64,000 nucleotides of DNA from CANHBY01 sp046342195 (GCA_046342195.1 JBKDQE010000061.1:71807-135806), one strand, 5' to 3'; positions 1 through 8,759 are shown, counted from the first letter of the stretch. Notes: generated by a model not told the origin, from the letters alone. Translations and numbers: made by a program.

Positions 1-1001
1 TCTGCCGTAGAAATGATGTTGCGGCGAACAAGATCAGTCAGGTTTTGATCCATGGTTTGCATACCGACATTGTTGCCGGTTTGCATCGCAGAGTACATCT
101 GGGCAATTTTGTTTTCGCGAATCAAATTGCGGATAGCTGGAGTGCCTAACATGATTTCATGGACAGCCACTCGGCCAGAATCGTCCTTGAGTTTGCAGAG
201 GGTTTGGGAAATGGCGGCCACCAAAGATTCTGAAAGCATGGCGCGAATCATTTCCTTCTCGGCTGCAGGGAATACATCCACCACACGGTCGACTGTTTTT
301 GCGGCGCTTGAGGTGTGCAAGGTTCCAAAAACCAAGTGCCCGGTTTCTGCCGCGGTCAAGGCAAGGCGGATGGTTTCCAGGTCACGCAGCTCACCCACCA
401 AAATCGCATCAGGGTCTTCGCGCAGTGCAGATCTCAGGGCATTCGAGAAGCTTCGTGTGTGTGGCCCGACCTCCCGTTGGTTGATCAGGCACTTTTTTGA
501 ATCGTGTACAAATTCAATCGGGTCTTCAATGGTCAGGATGTGCCTGTATTCAGTTTGGTTGAGATGGTTCACCATGCCGGCCAGGGTGGTGGATTTGCCC
601 GAACCCGTGGCACCTGTCACCAACACCAAGCCCCGTGTTTTGAGAGCCAACTCTGCAAACACCTTGGGTGCATTGAGTTGCTCAAGGCTCAAAATTTTCG
701 AGGGGATGGTGCGGAGCACGGCCCCTGCGCCCCGGTTCTGATTGAAGGCATTGACACGGAACCGAGCCAGGCCCTGTATTTCAAAGGAAAAATCGCATTC
801 GAGCGTTTCCTCATAGACCTTGCGTTGAAAATCATTCATGATGTCATACACCATGTCATGAACTTGCGCATGCTCAAGCGGGTCGACGTTGATTCTTCGC
901 ACGTCTCCATTGACACGGATCATCGGGGGGAGTCCGGCGGAAAGATGCAAGTCAGAGGCTTTATTTTTGACAGAAAAAGCCAGTAATTGGGTGATGTCCA
1001 T
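1..1001 (-). CDS. pilT: Type IV pilus retraction ATPase PilT (C-terminus cut by window edge)
   Basis: PilT is the hexameric ATPase that drives retraction of type IV pili (twitching motility, DNA uptake) at the inner membrane. The reverse-strand frame starts at ATG 999-1001 with MDITQLLAFSVKNKASDLHL, the classical PilT N-terminus. The Walker A stretch GATGSGKSTT follows at about residues 130-140. The reading frame runs off the window start after about 333 codons, so only the last few residues are missing; the final visible part (TDLVRRNIISTA) matches the end region of PilT. It is divergent from the yggS-family gene, an arrangement common in betaproteobacteria. pilU would be expected next, beyond the edge. 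Identification is secure; the partial 3' end is a window effect, not a defect. Confidence 0.96.
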   Translation of the reverse strand, partial: MDITQLLAFSVKNKASDLHLSAGLPPMIRVNGDVRRINVDPLEHAQVHDMVYDIMNDFQRKVYEETLECDFSFEIQGLARFRVNAFNQNRGAGAVLRTIPSKILSLEQLNAPKVFAELALKTRGLVLVTGATGSGKSTTLAGMVNHLNQTEYRHILTIEDPIEFVHDSKKCLINQREVGPHTRSFSNALRSALREDPDAILVGELRDLETIRLALTAAETGHLVFGTLHTSSAAKTVDRVVDVFPAAEKEMIRAMLSESLVAAISQTLCKLKDDSGRVAVHEIMLGTPAIRNLIRENKIAQMYSAMQTGNNVGMQTMDQNLTDLVRRNIISTA

Positions 1002-1080
1002 GTTGGTGAGTGGGGTAACAAAAAATACAAAAACTGAAGTCGATGAGCTTTTACAGTGAAGCCTCATCCTGAGGCTGATT

Positions 1081-1812
1081 ATGGCGATGATTCAGGCAAA
1101 CATACAACAGGTAAGAAACCGGATTACAAAAGCTTGTCATGATTCGGGTCGTCCTGAGCACAGCGTCACGCTTCTGGTGGTCAGCAAGACCTTTGGGTCT
1201 GAGGCCGTTCGGGAAGCATTTGACGCAGGTGCACGGGAGTTTGGTGAGAATTATGTGCAGGAGGCTCTGGAAAAAATCCGGGCGTTGGCTGACTGTCGTT
1301 CAGAAATTCACTGGCACCTGATTGGCCCCTTGCAAAGCAATAAAACGCGGGTCGTGGCAGAAAATTTTGATTGGGTACACACCATTGATCGGTTCAAAAT
1401 CGCCGAGCGCTTGAGTGCGCAGCGTCCGGTTCATTGCCCTCCTTTACAAATTTGCCTGCAGGTGAACATTAGCGAAGAGCCTGGCAAGGCAGGTTTGCCG
1501 GTCACTGAAGTGCTTCCCATGGCTGAAATGGTGTCTCGGCTTCCCCAATTGAGGCTGCGCGGCCTGATGAGTATTCCTCAAGCTCACAAAGACCCTGCCC
1601 GGCAAGCTGTTTCGCATCGGCGTTTACGCGAATTGCTGGGTCACTTGCGTGCACAGGGCTTTGATCTGGACACTCTTTCAATGGGGATGAGTGCCGATTT
1701 ATCCTCGGCGATTGAGCAGGGCGCGACCATCGTTCGGGTGGGGTCGGCTATTTTCGGCACACGCCAAAGAGGCCCCGATGGTATGAACCAGGAGCCTCTG
1801 AAGCCATTTTGA
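1081..1812 (+). CDS. yggS: YggS/PROSC family pyridoxal phosphate homeostasis protein
   Basis: A PLP-binding protein of the alanine-racemase fold type III that helps keep free PLP balanced in the cytosol. The 243-residue product has the family hallmarks LLVVSKTF (the PLP lysine lies in VSK), FGENYVQEA, WHLIGPLQSNK and, near the C-terminus, LSMGMSADLSSAIEQGATIVRVGSAIFG. Its length is normal. The start at 1081 (MAMIQANI) is followed by a second in-frame ATG at 1087, so the true start could be two codons later. It is divergent from pilT with an 79-bp spacer that must hold both promoters. Confidence 0.95.
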   Translation: MAMIQANIQQVRNRITKACHDSGRPEHSVTLLVVSKTFGSEAVREAFDAGAREFGENYVQEALEKIRALADCRSEIHWHLIGPLQSNKTRVVAENFDWVHTIDRFKIAERLSAQRPVHCPPLQICLQVNISEEPGKAGLPVTEVLPMAEMVSRLPQLRLRGLMSIPQAHKDPARQAVSHRRLRELLGHLRAQGFDLDTLSMGMSADLSSAIEQGATIVRVGSAIFGTRQRGPDGMNQEPLKPF

Positions 1813-1850
1813 CGATCAAGCAGCCAACGTGCTTGTCTCTTGACCCATGA

Positions 1851-1884
1851 GGGCCTGTTAACACTAAAGATGTCAGTGCGAACG
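1851..1884. repeat. Dispersed repeat family B, copy 1 (half-palindrome)
   Basis: The sequence GGGCCTGTTAACACTAAAG followed by ATGTCAGTGC matches one arm of the perfect palindrome at 7614-7681. It lies between the convergent ends of yggS and the PHP gene. The last codons and stop of the PHP gene are read from this repeat. Confidence 0.8.
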
Positions 1885-2778
1885 CGGGAGAATGATTTTG
1901 TCTGCGAGACACTCCCAAATGGGAGTGAGTCGAGCTGGCAGGGCAGGGAGTTTGCCAAGGTCTATCCGGCTTTCATGGGGACTATGAAAATCACTTCCCC
2001 GGGAAGCCATCAGGCCAAATTCAACAGCGGTATCGGCATACTTGATGGCATCATCACTGGAGTGGCTGCCTGTGACCACCTCGACACCGCGCCCGCCATG
2101 AGCTTTGAATTCAAGGAACAAGGCATATTCTTCATTGGGTGTCAGTCCGTAACGGGCTGGGTGAGCCATCACGGCCTCACCACCTGCCTGGAGAATCCAG
2201 CCAACGGCATCGCCCAGGCTGGCCCAACGGTGAGGAACGAACCCGGGCTTGCCTTCGGTCAGGAAACGTCGAAATACTTCCGAGGTGTTATGGCAAGCAC
2301 CGATTTCTACCAAGTACCTTGCAAAGTGAGTTCGGGAGATGAGACCAGGGTTGCCGGCCTGTCGCAAAGCGCCCTCGAAGGCCCCTTTAATGCCAGCCTT
2401 TTCGAGGCCTGCGGCCATTTGCTGTGCACGATCGAGACGACCTTCCCGAGTGGATTGAAGGCCCTTGATCAAGACGGAATTTTGGATTTCAAAACCGAGG
2501 CCCACAACATGCACGGTGGTGCCTGCAAAAGAAACTGAAATTTCGGTGCCGGAGAGAAAGGGCAAGCCGACAGCCATGGCGGCATCGAGTGCGCGTGGCA
2601 ACCCGGCGACTTCATCGTGATCCGTGAGCGACCATAACTCGACTCCGTTGGCTTTGGCCCGGGCAGCCAAGGCTTCTGGCTCAAGAGTGCCGTCAGAAAT
2701 ACACGAATGAGAGTGCAAGTCTGCATTGAGCCAAGCAGGAGGTTGTGGAATTTGAAAATTCGACTTCACACGAATCAT
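1873..2778 (-). CDS. PHP-domain phosphoesterase (RNase AM / nucleoside bisphosphatase type)
   Basis: A polymerase-and-histidinol-phosphatase-fold metal enzyme. Relatives (YciV/RNase AM, TrpH) hydrolyse 3',5'-nucleotide bisphosphates and trim RNA 5' ends. Visible metal-site motifs are DLHSHSCISDG near the N-terminus, SLTDHDEVAG, the GTEIS glutamate, AVMAHPARY in the middle and SRGSDFHS near the C-terminus. The frame is open from a GTG at 2817, but I place the start at ATG 2776-2778 (MIRVKSNFQI) because the fold begins just after it; neither start has a strong ribosome site. The C-terminal residues RSH and the stop codon come from a dispersed repeat (1851-1884), so the end may have been altered by its insertion. 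Substrate is inferred from the family only. Confidence 0.88.
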   Translation of the reverse strand: MIRVKSNFQIPQPPAWLNADLHSHSCISDGTLEPEALAARAKANGVELWSLTDHDEVAGLPRALDAAMAVGLPFLSGTEISVSFAGTTVHVVGLGFEIQNSVLIKGLQSTREGRLDRAQQMAAGLEKAGIKGAFEGALRQAGNPGLISRTHFARYLVEIGACHNTSEVFRRFLTEGKPGFVPHRWASLGDAVGWILQAGGEAVMAHPARYGLTPNEEYALFLEFKAHGGRGVEVVTGSHSSDDAIKYADTAVEFGLMASRGSDFHSPHESRIDLGKLPALPARLTPIWECLADKIILPRSH

Positions 2779-2879
2779 TGTAGTCCACTGAATAGCGCGA
2801 GGGCTTTCATCGGGCACGAGAACAAAATCAATGAACCCGACTTGGTGTCTGTGCTTTGGTCACTGCTGCGCGCAATGAA

Positions 2880-3045
2880 TGGGAGGATTGGATCGCAGAC
2901 GTTCTGGATTCCCCGACTGACGTGCGGAATGACGAGGGGGCAGTTCAATGATGAAGCACTTTCATGCCATCGGCCTTGATTGGCAAACTTCTTGCTGGAG
3001 TACTTTGACAGTTGGCCGGCCTTGGTTTGCGTAGGTTCTGGTCAA
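2880..3045 (-). repeat. Dispersed repeat family A, copy at the tRNA-Val terminator
   Basis: Read on the reverse strand from 3045, this starts AGAACCTACGCAAACCAAGG and continues through GCCAATCAAGGCCGATGGCA and CTCGTCATTCCGCACGTCAG. By eye the match to 24089-24260 runs for about 170 bp, and part is also found at 48350-48442. Within it, ATTCCCCGACTGACGTGCGGAAT (2911-2933 region) resembles the short ATTCCC-N-GGGAAT repeats of Neisseria and relatives. No coding potential was seen in 2818-3092. Confidence 0.75.
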
Positions 3046-3085
3046 ATAAAAAAGCCCGCCAAGTTTTGAACTGTTGCCGGGCTTT
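3045..3085 (-). terminator. Intrinsic terminator of tRNA-Val
   Basis: On the reverse strand AAAGCCCG (3085-3078) pairs perfectly with CGGGCTTT (3058-3051) and runs into a T-rich stretch (TTTTTTATTT). It lies 8 bp downstream of the tRNA-Val CCA end. Confidence 0.8.
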
Positions 3086-3092
3086 GGATATT

Positions 3093-3169
3093 TGGTAGGC
3101 GCGATTGGACTCGAACCAACGACCCCCACCATGTCAAGGTGGTGCTCTAACCAGCTGAGCTACGCGCCT
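3093..3169 (-). tRNA. tRNA-Val(GAC)
   Basis: The reverse strand folds into a full cloverleaf. The acceptor AGGCGCG pairs with CGCGCCT. The anticodon stem-loop is CCACC-TTGACAT-GGTGG, giving anticodon GAC. The T-loop is GGTTCGAGTCC and the discriminator A is followed by an encoded CCA (3095-3093). Confidence 0.95.
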
Positions 3170-3347
3170 GAAGTCTGTTGAAGCTGTGAACTATACCATG
3201 ATTTGCCGAACTTCGCCGTCATTCGGTACATCCATCGCCAAATCCAGTCAGCGCTGGCCGGCGCTCCATAAAATCTTGCTGGCCTCAGAAAAACTTCTTG
3301 GGGCCTTCCTGCAGGCTGGCCGAGGATCAAGCTGACAATTTATCAGG

Positions 3348-4529
3348 CTACACACGTTCTAAGGCCACGGCAGCGGCCTCGCCACCGCCAATGCACAAAG
3401 CGGCCACGCCGGTTCGCAGGCCTCGCTGCCGCAAGGCGCCCAGCAAGGTCACGACAATGCGAGCCCCGCTGGCGCCGATGGGGTGCCCCAAGGCGCACGC
3501 GCCTCCGTGAATATTCACGATTTCAGGCGCCAGTGAAAGATCCGCCATGGCAGCCATCGTGACTGCGGCAAAGGCTTCATTGATCTCCCAGAGATCCACT
3601 TGGTTCACCGACCATTCGGTTTTTTGCAGCACCTTCTGAATAGCCCCGACAGGCGCCGTGGTGAACCATGCGGGTGCCTGGGCATGGACGGCATGAGCCC
3701 AAATGCGCGCCAAAGGCGTACAACCTAAACGCAGCGCCTCCGACTCGCGCATCAATACCAAGGCGGCGGCTCCATCAGCAATGCTGGAGGCATTGGCGGC
3801 AGTGATGGTGCCGTCAGGCTTAAAAGCAGGCTTGAGGGCAGACACTTTGTCGAGCTTGGCCTTGCCAGGTGGCTCATCGCGATCGATCAAAGTATCAGCC
3901 CCTTTGCCCGTCAAGCTCACTGGGGCCATTTCCCATTGAAAATACCCGTGGGCCTGTGCGTCGAGTGCCCGGCGGGTGGAACGAATGGCGAATTCATCTT
4001 GCTGATCTCGCGTAAATTGATACCGGGCCACGCATTCCTCAGCCAAGTCACCCATGGCCCGGCCAGGTTCATAAGCGTCTTCAAGGCCATCAAGTGCCAT
4101 GTGGTCGAACAAGCGCCCGGCGCCATAGCGAAGACCTCGACGAATCTGCATCAGGTGGGGGGCGTTGCTCATGCTTTCCATGCCCCCCGCCAACATGACT
4201 CGCGCCGAACCGGCACACAGCATGTCATGGGCAAACATCAAGGCCCGCAAGCCTGAACCACACATTTTCGACAAGGTGACCGCCCCGACAGACTCGGGCA
4301 GGCCCGCCCCCAAGGCAGCCTGCCTGGCAGGGGCCTGGCCTTGCCCGGCCATCAGACAGTTTCCCATCAAGACCTCATCGATGAGGCCGGGATCCATGCC
4401 CGCCCTTGACACTGCCGACTGGATGGCCACCGAGCCTAAAGCCGAGGCCGACAAGCCCGACAATGTGCCCAGTAAGCCTCCCATCGGCGTGCGCGCTGCC
4501 CCCACAATCATGACAGGATCTTTATTCAT
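3348..4529 (-). CDS. Thiolase (acetyl-CoA C-acetyltransferase type)
   Basis: A 393-residue thiolase, which condenses or cleaves acyl-CoA/acetyl-CoA. The active-site cysteine lies in LSKMCGSGLRALMFAHDML (about residue 90). The second site is NIHGGACALGHPIGASGARI near residue 350, and the last catalytic cysteine is in VAALCIGGGEAAAVALE. These are the normal Cys-His-Cys positions for biosynthetic/acetoacetyl-CoA thiolases. The start ATG overlaps the aceK stop by 4 bp (ATGA), so the two genes are translationally coupled. Sequence alone does not decide between acetoacetyl-CoA recycling, polyhydroxybutyrate precursor synthesis and leucine/fatty acid breakdown. The nearby isovaleryl-CoA dehydrogenase favours degradation. 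Confidence 0.92.
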   Translation of the reverse strand: MNKDPVMIVGAARTPMGGLLGTLSGLSASALGSVAIQSAVSRAGMDPGLIDEVLMGNCLMAGQGQAPARQAALGAGLPESVGAVTLSKMCGSGLRALMFAHDMLCAGSARVMLAGGMESMSNAPHLMQIRRGLRYGAGRLFDHMALDGLEDAYEPGRAMGDLAEECVARYQFTRDQQDEFAIRSTRRALDAQAHGYFQWEMAPVSLTGKGADTLIDRDEPPGKAKLDKVSALKPAFKPDGTITAANASSIADGAAALVLMRESEALRLGCTPLARIWAHAVHAQAPAWFTTAPVGAIQKVLQKTEWSVNQVDLWEINEAFAAVTMAAMADLSLAPEIVNIHGGACALGHPIGASGARIVVTLLGALRQRGLRTGVAALCIGGGEAAAVALERV

Positions 4530-6349
4530 GGCATGGTCTCCTCAGCGTCATTGATGGGCTCATGCCATGGGGCTTGAAGCCCTTGTCGTTGATTGATGAA
4601 CCTCTTGTGGGCTTCATAAGGGAACACATCATGAACATGGCCGGCTTGAATTCTTTCCTTGTGCCGCTGCCAAAAGACAGGATCAAGCAGGTCGGCATGA
4701 TGGCGCATAAAAACCTGGCGCACAGGGCCATGACCCCATAAAAAAGGCCCGAAGGTTTCAGGGAACACATCACGGGGCCCCACCGAATACCAAACCTCCG
4801 CAGACATCTCTTCCTCTTCATTCCGAGGCAATGGAACGCGCCGAAAATGACAGTCCGTCAGGTACTCGATTTCGTCGTAGTCATAGAACACCACCTTTCC
4901 GTGTCGGGTGACGCCAAAGTTTTTCCAAAGCATATCGCCAGGAAAAATATTGGCGGCCACCAAGTCTTTAATGGCATTGCCATAATCAATCACCGCATGC
5001 TCCATTTGGGCGGGTGTGGCCTCTTGAAGGTAAATATTGAGCGGGATCATCCGACGCTCGATATAAACGTGCTTGAGAATCACTTCGGTGCGGCCATCAC
5101 CGTCACGATCTGAAACTTCCAACTGACTCGGGGCAAAAATTTCCAATTCACGCAGCAGTTCATCACTGAATCGATCTCGCGGAAACGCCACATTGCTGTA
5201 CTCCAGCGTGTCGGCCATCCGGCCCACCCGGTCGTGCTGCTTGACCAACCAATATTTGCGTTGAATGATTTCGCGACTGGTGTCTTTTTGCGCGGGGAAA
5301 TCATCCTTGATGACTTTGAACACATAGGGAAAGCTGGGCAAATCAAAGACTAGCATGACCATGCCTTTGATGCCTGGCGCAATACGAAATTGATCGGTGC
5401 TTGAGCGCAAATGCGCGAGAAAATCCCGGTAAAAAAGGCTTTTGCCATGCTTTTGCAAGCCCAATGCGCTGTACAGCTCGGCGCGCGGCTTGCGTGGCAT
5501 CATGGAGCGCAAAAATTGCACATAAGCCGAAGGCACCTCCATGTCAACCATGAAGTAAGCGCGCGCAAAACTGAACACCATGAGGAGGTCATCCTCGCTG
5601 AATAGCATGGCATCAATCATTAACTCGCCATGCGGCGTGTGCAGAATCGGCAAGGCAAAGGGGGTTTCCTTATAACCATTGATGACCTTGCCAAGCACAT
5701 AGGCTCCTTTGTTGCGAAAGAAAAGCGAGCTCAGCACCTGCACCTGGAAATTGGCCCGCGCACGAAAATTCCCCAGTTCATTGTCAACGGCCTGCATCAC
5801 CTGCGCCACATCCCGCGACAGGTTTTCAAAGGGCTTTCGCAAGGCAAAATCAGCAATGATGTGCTGCCAAATCTGAGGAAAATTGTCTTTGCGAGGGTAA
5901 TAAGCCCGAAAGGTGGTTTGCGTTTGTTGACCATCGTCAATGTACTCAGTAGACACAGCGGGCCGAACAAAAATGAAATCGTTGTGAAAGTAATTGCGAT
6001 GAAGAATTTTGGTGGTCACCGAATTGAAAAACGTTTCAGCCAATTCGGGTTGATGATGATCAAGCAAGAGGCCCACAAAGTGCAACTTGACCTGTTGCCA
6101 CACCTCCATCGACAAACTTTCGGCATCAAAGTCACGCTGGAGGGCTTCGTAGGCCTCCTCAACGCGCCGGTCGTAAAATTCGATACGCTCACGCTGAGCC
6201 CGCTGCTGGCCATGCCAGTTGCCCCGCTCGAATCGTTCTTGGGCTTCGGCACTGGTAGCCCGGAACAATCGGTAGTGTCGGTTGAACCCTGCCAACAGGG
6301 CGTGGGCAATATCAAAGGCCTGTGCGTGGCTGAGCTTTGCAGGAAACAT
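4526..6349 (-). CDS. aceK: Isocitrate dehydrogenase kinase/phosphatase AceK
   Basis: AceK phosphorylates and dephosphorylates isocitrate dehydrogenase and so sets flux between the TCA cycle and the glyoxylate shunt. The product has 607 residues (E. coli AceK about 578). The N-terminal regulatory domain begins AFDIAHALLAGFNRHYRLF. The kinase core has APGIKGMVMLVFDLPSFPYV (ATP loop), VFKVIKDDF with the nucleotide-binding lysine, and the catalytic stretch FPGDMLWKNFGVTRHGKVVF followed by YDYDEIEYLTDC. It sits between isovaleryl-CoA dehydrogenase (62 bp upstream) and the thiolase (4-bp overlap). This ties control of the shunt to acetyl-CoA-producing catabolism. No truncation or frameshift was seen. 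Confidence 0.97.
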   Translation of the reverse strand: MFPAKLSHAQAFDIAHALLAGFNRHYRLFRATSAEAQERFERGNWHGQQRAQRERIEFYDRRVEEAYEALQRDFDAESLSMEVWQQVKLHFVGLLLDHHQPELAETFFNSVTTKILHRNYFHNDFIFVRPAVSTEYIDDGQQTQTTFRAYYPRKDNFPQIWQHIIADFALRKPFENLSRDVAQVMQAVDNELGNFRARANFQVQVLSSLFFRNKGAYVLGKVINGYKETPFALPILHTPHGELMIDAMLFSEDDLLMVFSFARAYFMVDMEVPSAYVQFLRSMMPRKPRAELYSALGLQKHGKSLFYRDFLAHLRSSTDQFRIAPGIKGMVMLVFDLPSFPYVFKVIKDDFPAQKDTSREIIQRKYWLVKQHDRVGRMADTLEYSNVAFPRDRFSDELLRELEIFAPSQLEVSDRDGDGRTEVILKHVYIERRMIPLNIYLQEATPAQMEHAVIDYGNAIKDLVAANIFPGDMLWKNFGVTRHGKVVFYDYDEIEYLTDCHFRRVPLPRNEEEEMSAEVWYSVGPRDVFPETFGPFLWGHGPVRQVFMRHHADLLDPVFWQRHKERIQAGHVHDVFPYEAHKRFINQRQGLQAPWHEPINDAEETMP

Positions 6350-6390
6350 CAGCAGGGTTCCAGAAATTTTTCTGCCTGAGGCTGGAGGGC

Positions 6391-6414
6391 TTTAGGGCCT
6401 GTTAACAGGGCCTA
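6391..6414. repeat. Dispersed repeat family B, short palindromic copy
   Basis: TTTAGGGCCTGTTAACAGGG followed by CCTA is a collapsed version of the 7614-7681 palindrome, lacking the AAAGATGCCAGTGC part. It sits in the ivd-aceK spacer, and the TAG stop of ivd (6412-6414) is read from it. Confidence 0.7.
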
Positions 6415-7599
6415 GGCCGTTTCAGCGAACAGATCCCGGCCAATCAACATCCGACGGATTTCGCTGGTACCCGCGCCGATTTCATAAAGCTTGGCATCGC
6501 GCCAAAGCCGCCCTGGAGGGTAATCATTGATATAGCCATTGCCCCCAAAAATCTGAATGCCCTCTCCGGCCATCCAGGTGGCTTTCTCGGCGCACCAAAG
6601 AATGACGGATGCGCAATCTTTGCGGATCGTGCGGGTGTGGCCTCCTGGCTGGTCTGAGAGCATGTCAAGGTTTTTGCCCACGGTGTAACAAAACGCCCGG
6701 GCCGCCTGCAAGGCCGTGTACATATCAGCCAATTTGGCCTGAATCAACTGAAATTCACCAAGGCTCTGGCCAAATTGTTTGCGGTCGTGCACATAGGGCA
6801 CCACTTGGTCCATCACGGCCTGCATGATGCCCAGCGGGCCAGCCGCGAGCACGGCACGTTCAAAATCCAGCCCGCTCATGAGCACCTTGGCTCCGCCATG
6901 AAGCTCGCCCAACACCTGAGATTTGGGCACCTTGACATCCCTGAAAACCAGCTCGCCTGTATGGCTGCCACGCATACCGAGTTTATCGAGCTTCTGGGCC
7001 ACACTGAAGCCTGGCATGCCACGCTCAACCAAGAAAGCGGTGACACCCTTGGCCCCCAGATCGGGCGCGGTTTTAGCATAAACAACCAGTACTTGGGCAT
7101 CGGGGCCGTTGGTGATCCACATTTTCGAGCCATTCAGCAAAAAGTAATCACCCTGCTCCTGGGCTCGCAACTGCATGCTCATCACATCCGAGCCTGCTCC
7201 GGGCTCACTCATGGCCAGAGCGCCAATATGCTCTCCGCTGATCAGCTTTGGCAGGTATTTTTGACGTTGCCCAAGCGTGCCATGGCGTTTGATTTGATTG
7301 ACGCACAAATTGCTGTGGGCTGCGTAACTCAAGCCGATGCTGGCCGAGGCGCGGCTGATTTCTTCCATGGCGATCATGTGTGCAAGGTAGCCCATGCCCG
7401 CTCCCCCTTCGGCTTCAGGGACAGTGATTCCAAGAAGCCCCAAGGCTCCCATTTGAGGCCAAAGCGCCATGGGGAATTGGTCGGTCTTGTCGGCTTCAGC
7501 AGCCTTGGGGGCAATTTCTGCCTGAGCAAAATCACGCACGGCGTCTCGCAATGCGTCAATATCCGGGCCAAGTTGAAAATTCAATCCTGGAAGGTTCAT
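6412..7599 (-). CDS. Isovaleryl-CoA dehydrogenase (FAD acyl-CoA dehydrogenase)
   Basis: Oxidises isovaleryl-CoA to 3-methylcrotonyl-CoA in leucine breakdown and passes electrons to ETF. The 395-residue product has the acyl-CoA dehydrogenase signatures ALAMSEPGAGSDVMSMQL and QIFGGNGYINDYPPGRLWRD. Two details point to the isovaleryl type. The catalytic glutamate seems to be in the helix motif GLDFERAVLAAGPLGIM, and the usual catalytic position near the C-terminus reads YEIGAGTSEIRR, with glycine instead of glutamate. The next step, methylcrotonyl-CoA carboxylase, may be provided by the gene at 61035. The gene is bracketed by family B repeats: the palindrome ends 15 bp before its start, and a short copy overlaps its stop. 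Confidence 0.92.
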   Translation of the reverse strand: MNLPGLNFQLGPDIDALRDAVRDFAQAEIAPKAAEADKTDQFPMALWPQMGALGLLGITVPEAEGGAGMGYLAHMIAMEEISRASASIGLSYAAHSNLCVNQIKRHGTLGQRQKYLPKLISGEHIGALAMSEPGAGSDVMSMQLRAQEQGDYFLLNGSKMWITNGPDAQVLVVYAKTAPDLGAKGVTAFLVERGMPGFSVAQKLDKLGMRGSHTGELVFRDVKVPKSQVLGELHGGAKVLMSGLDFERAVLAAGPLGIMQAVMDQVVPYVHDRKQFGQSLGEFQLIQAKLADMYTALQAARAFCYTVGKNLDMLSDQPGGHTRTIRKDCASVILWCAEKATWMAGEGIQIFGGNGYINDYPPGRLWRDAKLYEIGAGTSEIRRMLIGRDLFAETA

Positions 7600-7613
7600 G
7601 GTGTTTGGGAAAC

Positions 7614-7681
7614 TTAGGGCCTGTTAACATTAAAGATGCCAGTGCAAACGCACTGGCATCTTTAATGTTAACAGGCCCTAA
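7614..7681. repeat. Dispersed repeat family B, complete perfect palindrome
   Basis: The arm AGGGCCTGTTAACATTAAAG then ATGCCAGTGC (about 30 bp) is followed by AAAC and its exact reverse complement, giving a 30-bp stem with a 4-nt loop. It fills the spacer between ivd and the upstream solute-binding gene, and the stop TAG of that gene is part of the arm. It could fold as a very stable RNA hairpin that separates expression of the two genes. Confidence 0.9.
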
Positions 7682-8625
7682 AGGGCTTGATCATTGGGGT
7701 TGCGAATCAACATTTCCATGTCTTTGCTCATCGGGAATTTCAAATTCACGCCAGCCGGAGGCACCGGAGACTCAAACCATCGCCGATAGAGGGCCCGAAT
7801 TTCACCGCTTTTCATCATCGACGCGATGGTGTCATCGACCACGGCTTTGAATGCAGTATCGCCTTTGCGCATCAGGCAACCATACGCTTCACGTGACAGA
7901 GGGGCTCCGGTAATCAACCAGTCTTGAGGCCGCCATGCCTGGGCTATGCGGCCATATAACAGGGCATCATCGGCCATGTAAGCATCAGCTTGCCCGGTTT
8001 CTAACAGTGTCATGGGTGAGGTGCTGAGGTCGGTCACTGCCATGATCTGTATACCCATTTTGTTGTCGGCATCGAATTTGCGCAGCAAATCTTCAGAGGT
8101 GGTGAGTGCATTCACCACCACCCGTTTACCTGCCAGATCGGAAAATTTTCGGATACCTGAATCCAGGCGGGTCAAAAGCTTGGTGGTGCTGACAAAAAAA
8201 GAATTTGAAAAAGCAAATTGCTTTTGTCGCTCAACAGTATTGGTGGTTGACGTACAAATCAGGTCGATGGCGCCCGAATTGATCAAGGTGAAACGGTTTT
8301 GCGAAGTCATGCGCACCATCTTGACCTCCAGTCGTGGCATTCCCAGCCGCAACTGGAGAGCCTCGACGATTTTTTGGGCAATATCGCTTGAAAACCCGAT
8401 GGGGCGTTTTTCTTCATCAAGATAGACAAAGGGAAATTGCAATGCCCTTTCTGGTTGACCCAAATAAATCACACCAGTATTTTTGATTTTTTGGAGGGTG
8501 TTATTCAATTCAGTCGCAGGGGCCCCCATAGAAACCGCCCAAAGTGCGAGAGCCGCGCCAATGCGATGAATAAAAAATCGATGGGTGCGTAAAAAATCAA
8601 ACCCAGAAACAAGAGATAGAAACAA
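7678..8625 (-). CDS. Periplasmic amino-acid-type ABC solute-binding protein (family 3)
   Basis: A 315-residue protein with an N-terminal signal region (hydrophobic IGAALALWAVSMGAPA, likely cut after APA) and the two-lobed SBP family 3 fold. Fold signatures are GVIYLGQPERALQFPFVYLD, GFSSDIAQKIVEAL, IDLICTSTTNTVERQKQFAF and a C-terminal DTIASMMKSGEIRALYRRWF. It resembles the glutamate/aspartate GltI group, but the ligand is not provable here. No permease or ATPase gene is adjacent, so it is an orphan binding protein in this window. The start is a TTG (8623-8625) behind a perfect AGGAGG ribosome site 5 nt upstream. Its stop is within the 7614-7681 palindrome. Confidence 0.88.
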   Translation of the reverse strand: MFLSLVSGFDFLRTHRFFIHRIGAALALWAVSMGAPATELNNTLQKIKNTGVIYLGQPERALQFPFVYLDEEKRPIGFSSDIAQKIVEALQLRLGMPRLEVKMVRMTSQNRFTLINSGAIDLICTSTTNTVERQKQFAFSNSFFVSTTKLLTRLDSGIRKFSDLAGKRVVVNALTTSEDLLRKFDADNKMGIQIMAVTDLSTSPMTLLETGQADAYMADDALLYGRIAQAWRPQDWLITGAPLSREAYGCLMRKGDTAFKAVVDDTIASMMKSGEIRALYRRWFESPVPPAGVNLKFPMSKDMEMLIRNPNDQAL

Positions 8626-8759
8626 TTAAACCTCCTGAACAGGAAACACGATTTCATGGTGTCTATGTTACGTCGCATTGCAGCATTTCTATAATCCCCC
8701 TTTTTCAAATCTTTGATTCCCCAAAAAAAAATCACTGCTTTTAGGGCCTGTTTGGAAAG

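Noticed and set aside
1840..2538. A 232-codon forward open frame
   Set aside because: Antisense to the PHP phosphoesterase gene, whose metal motifs are all present.
5630..6379. A 249-codon forward open frame
   Set aside because: Antisense to aceK and without recognisable features.
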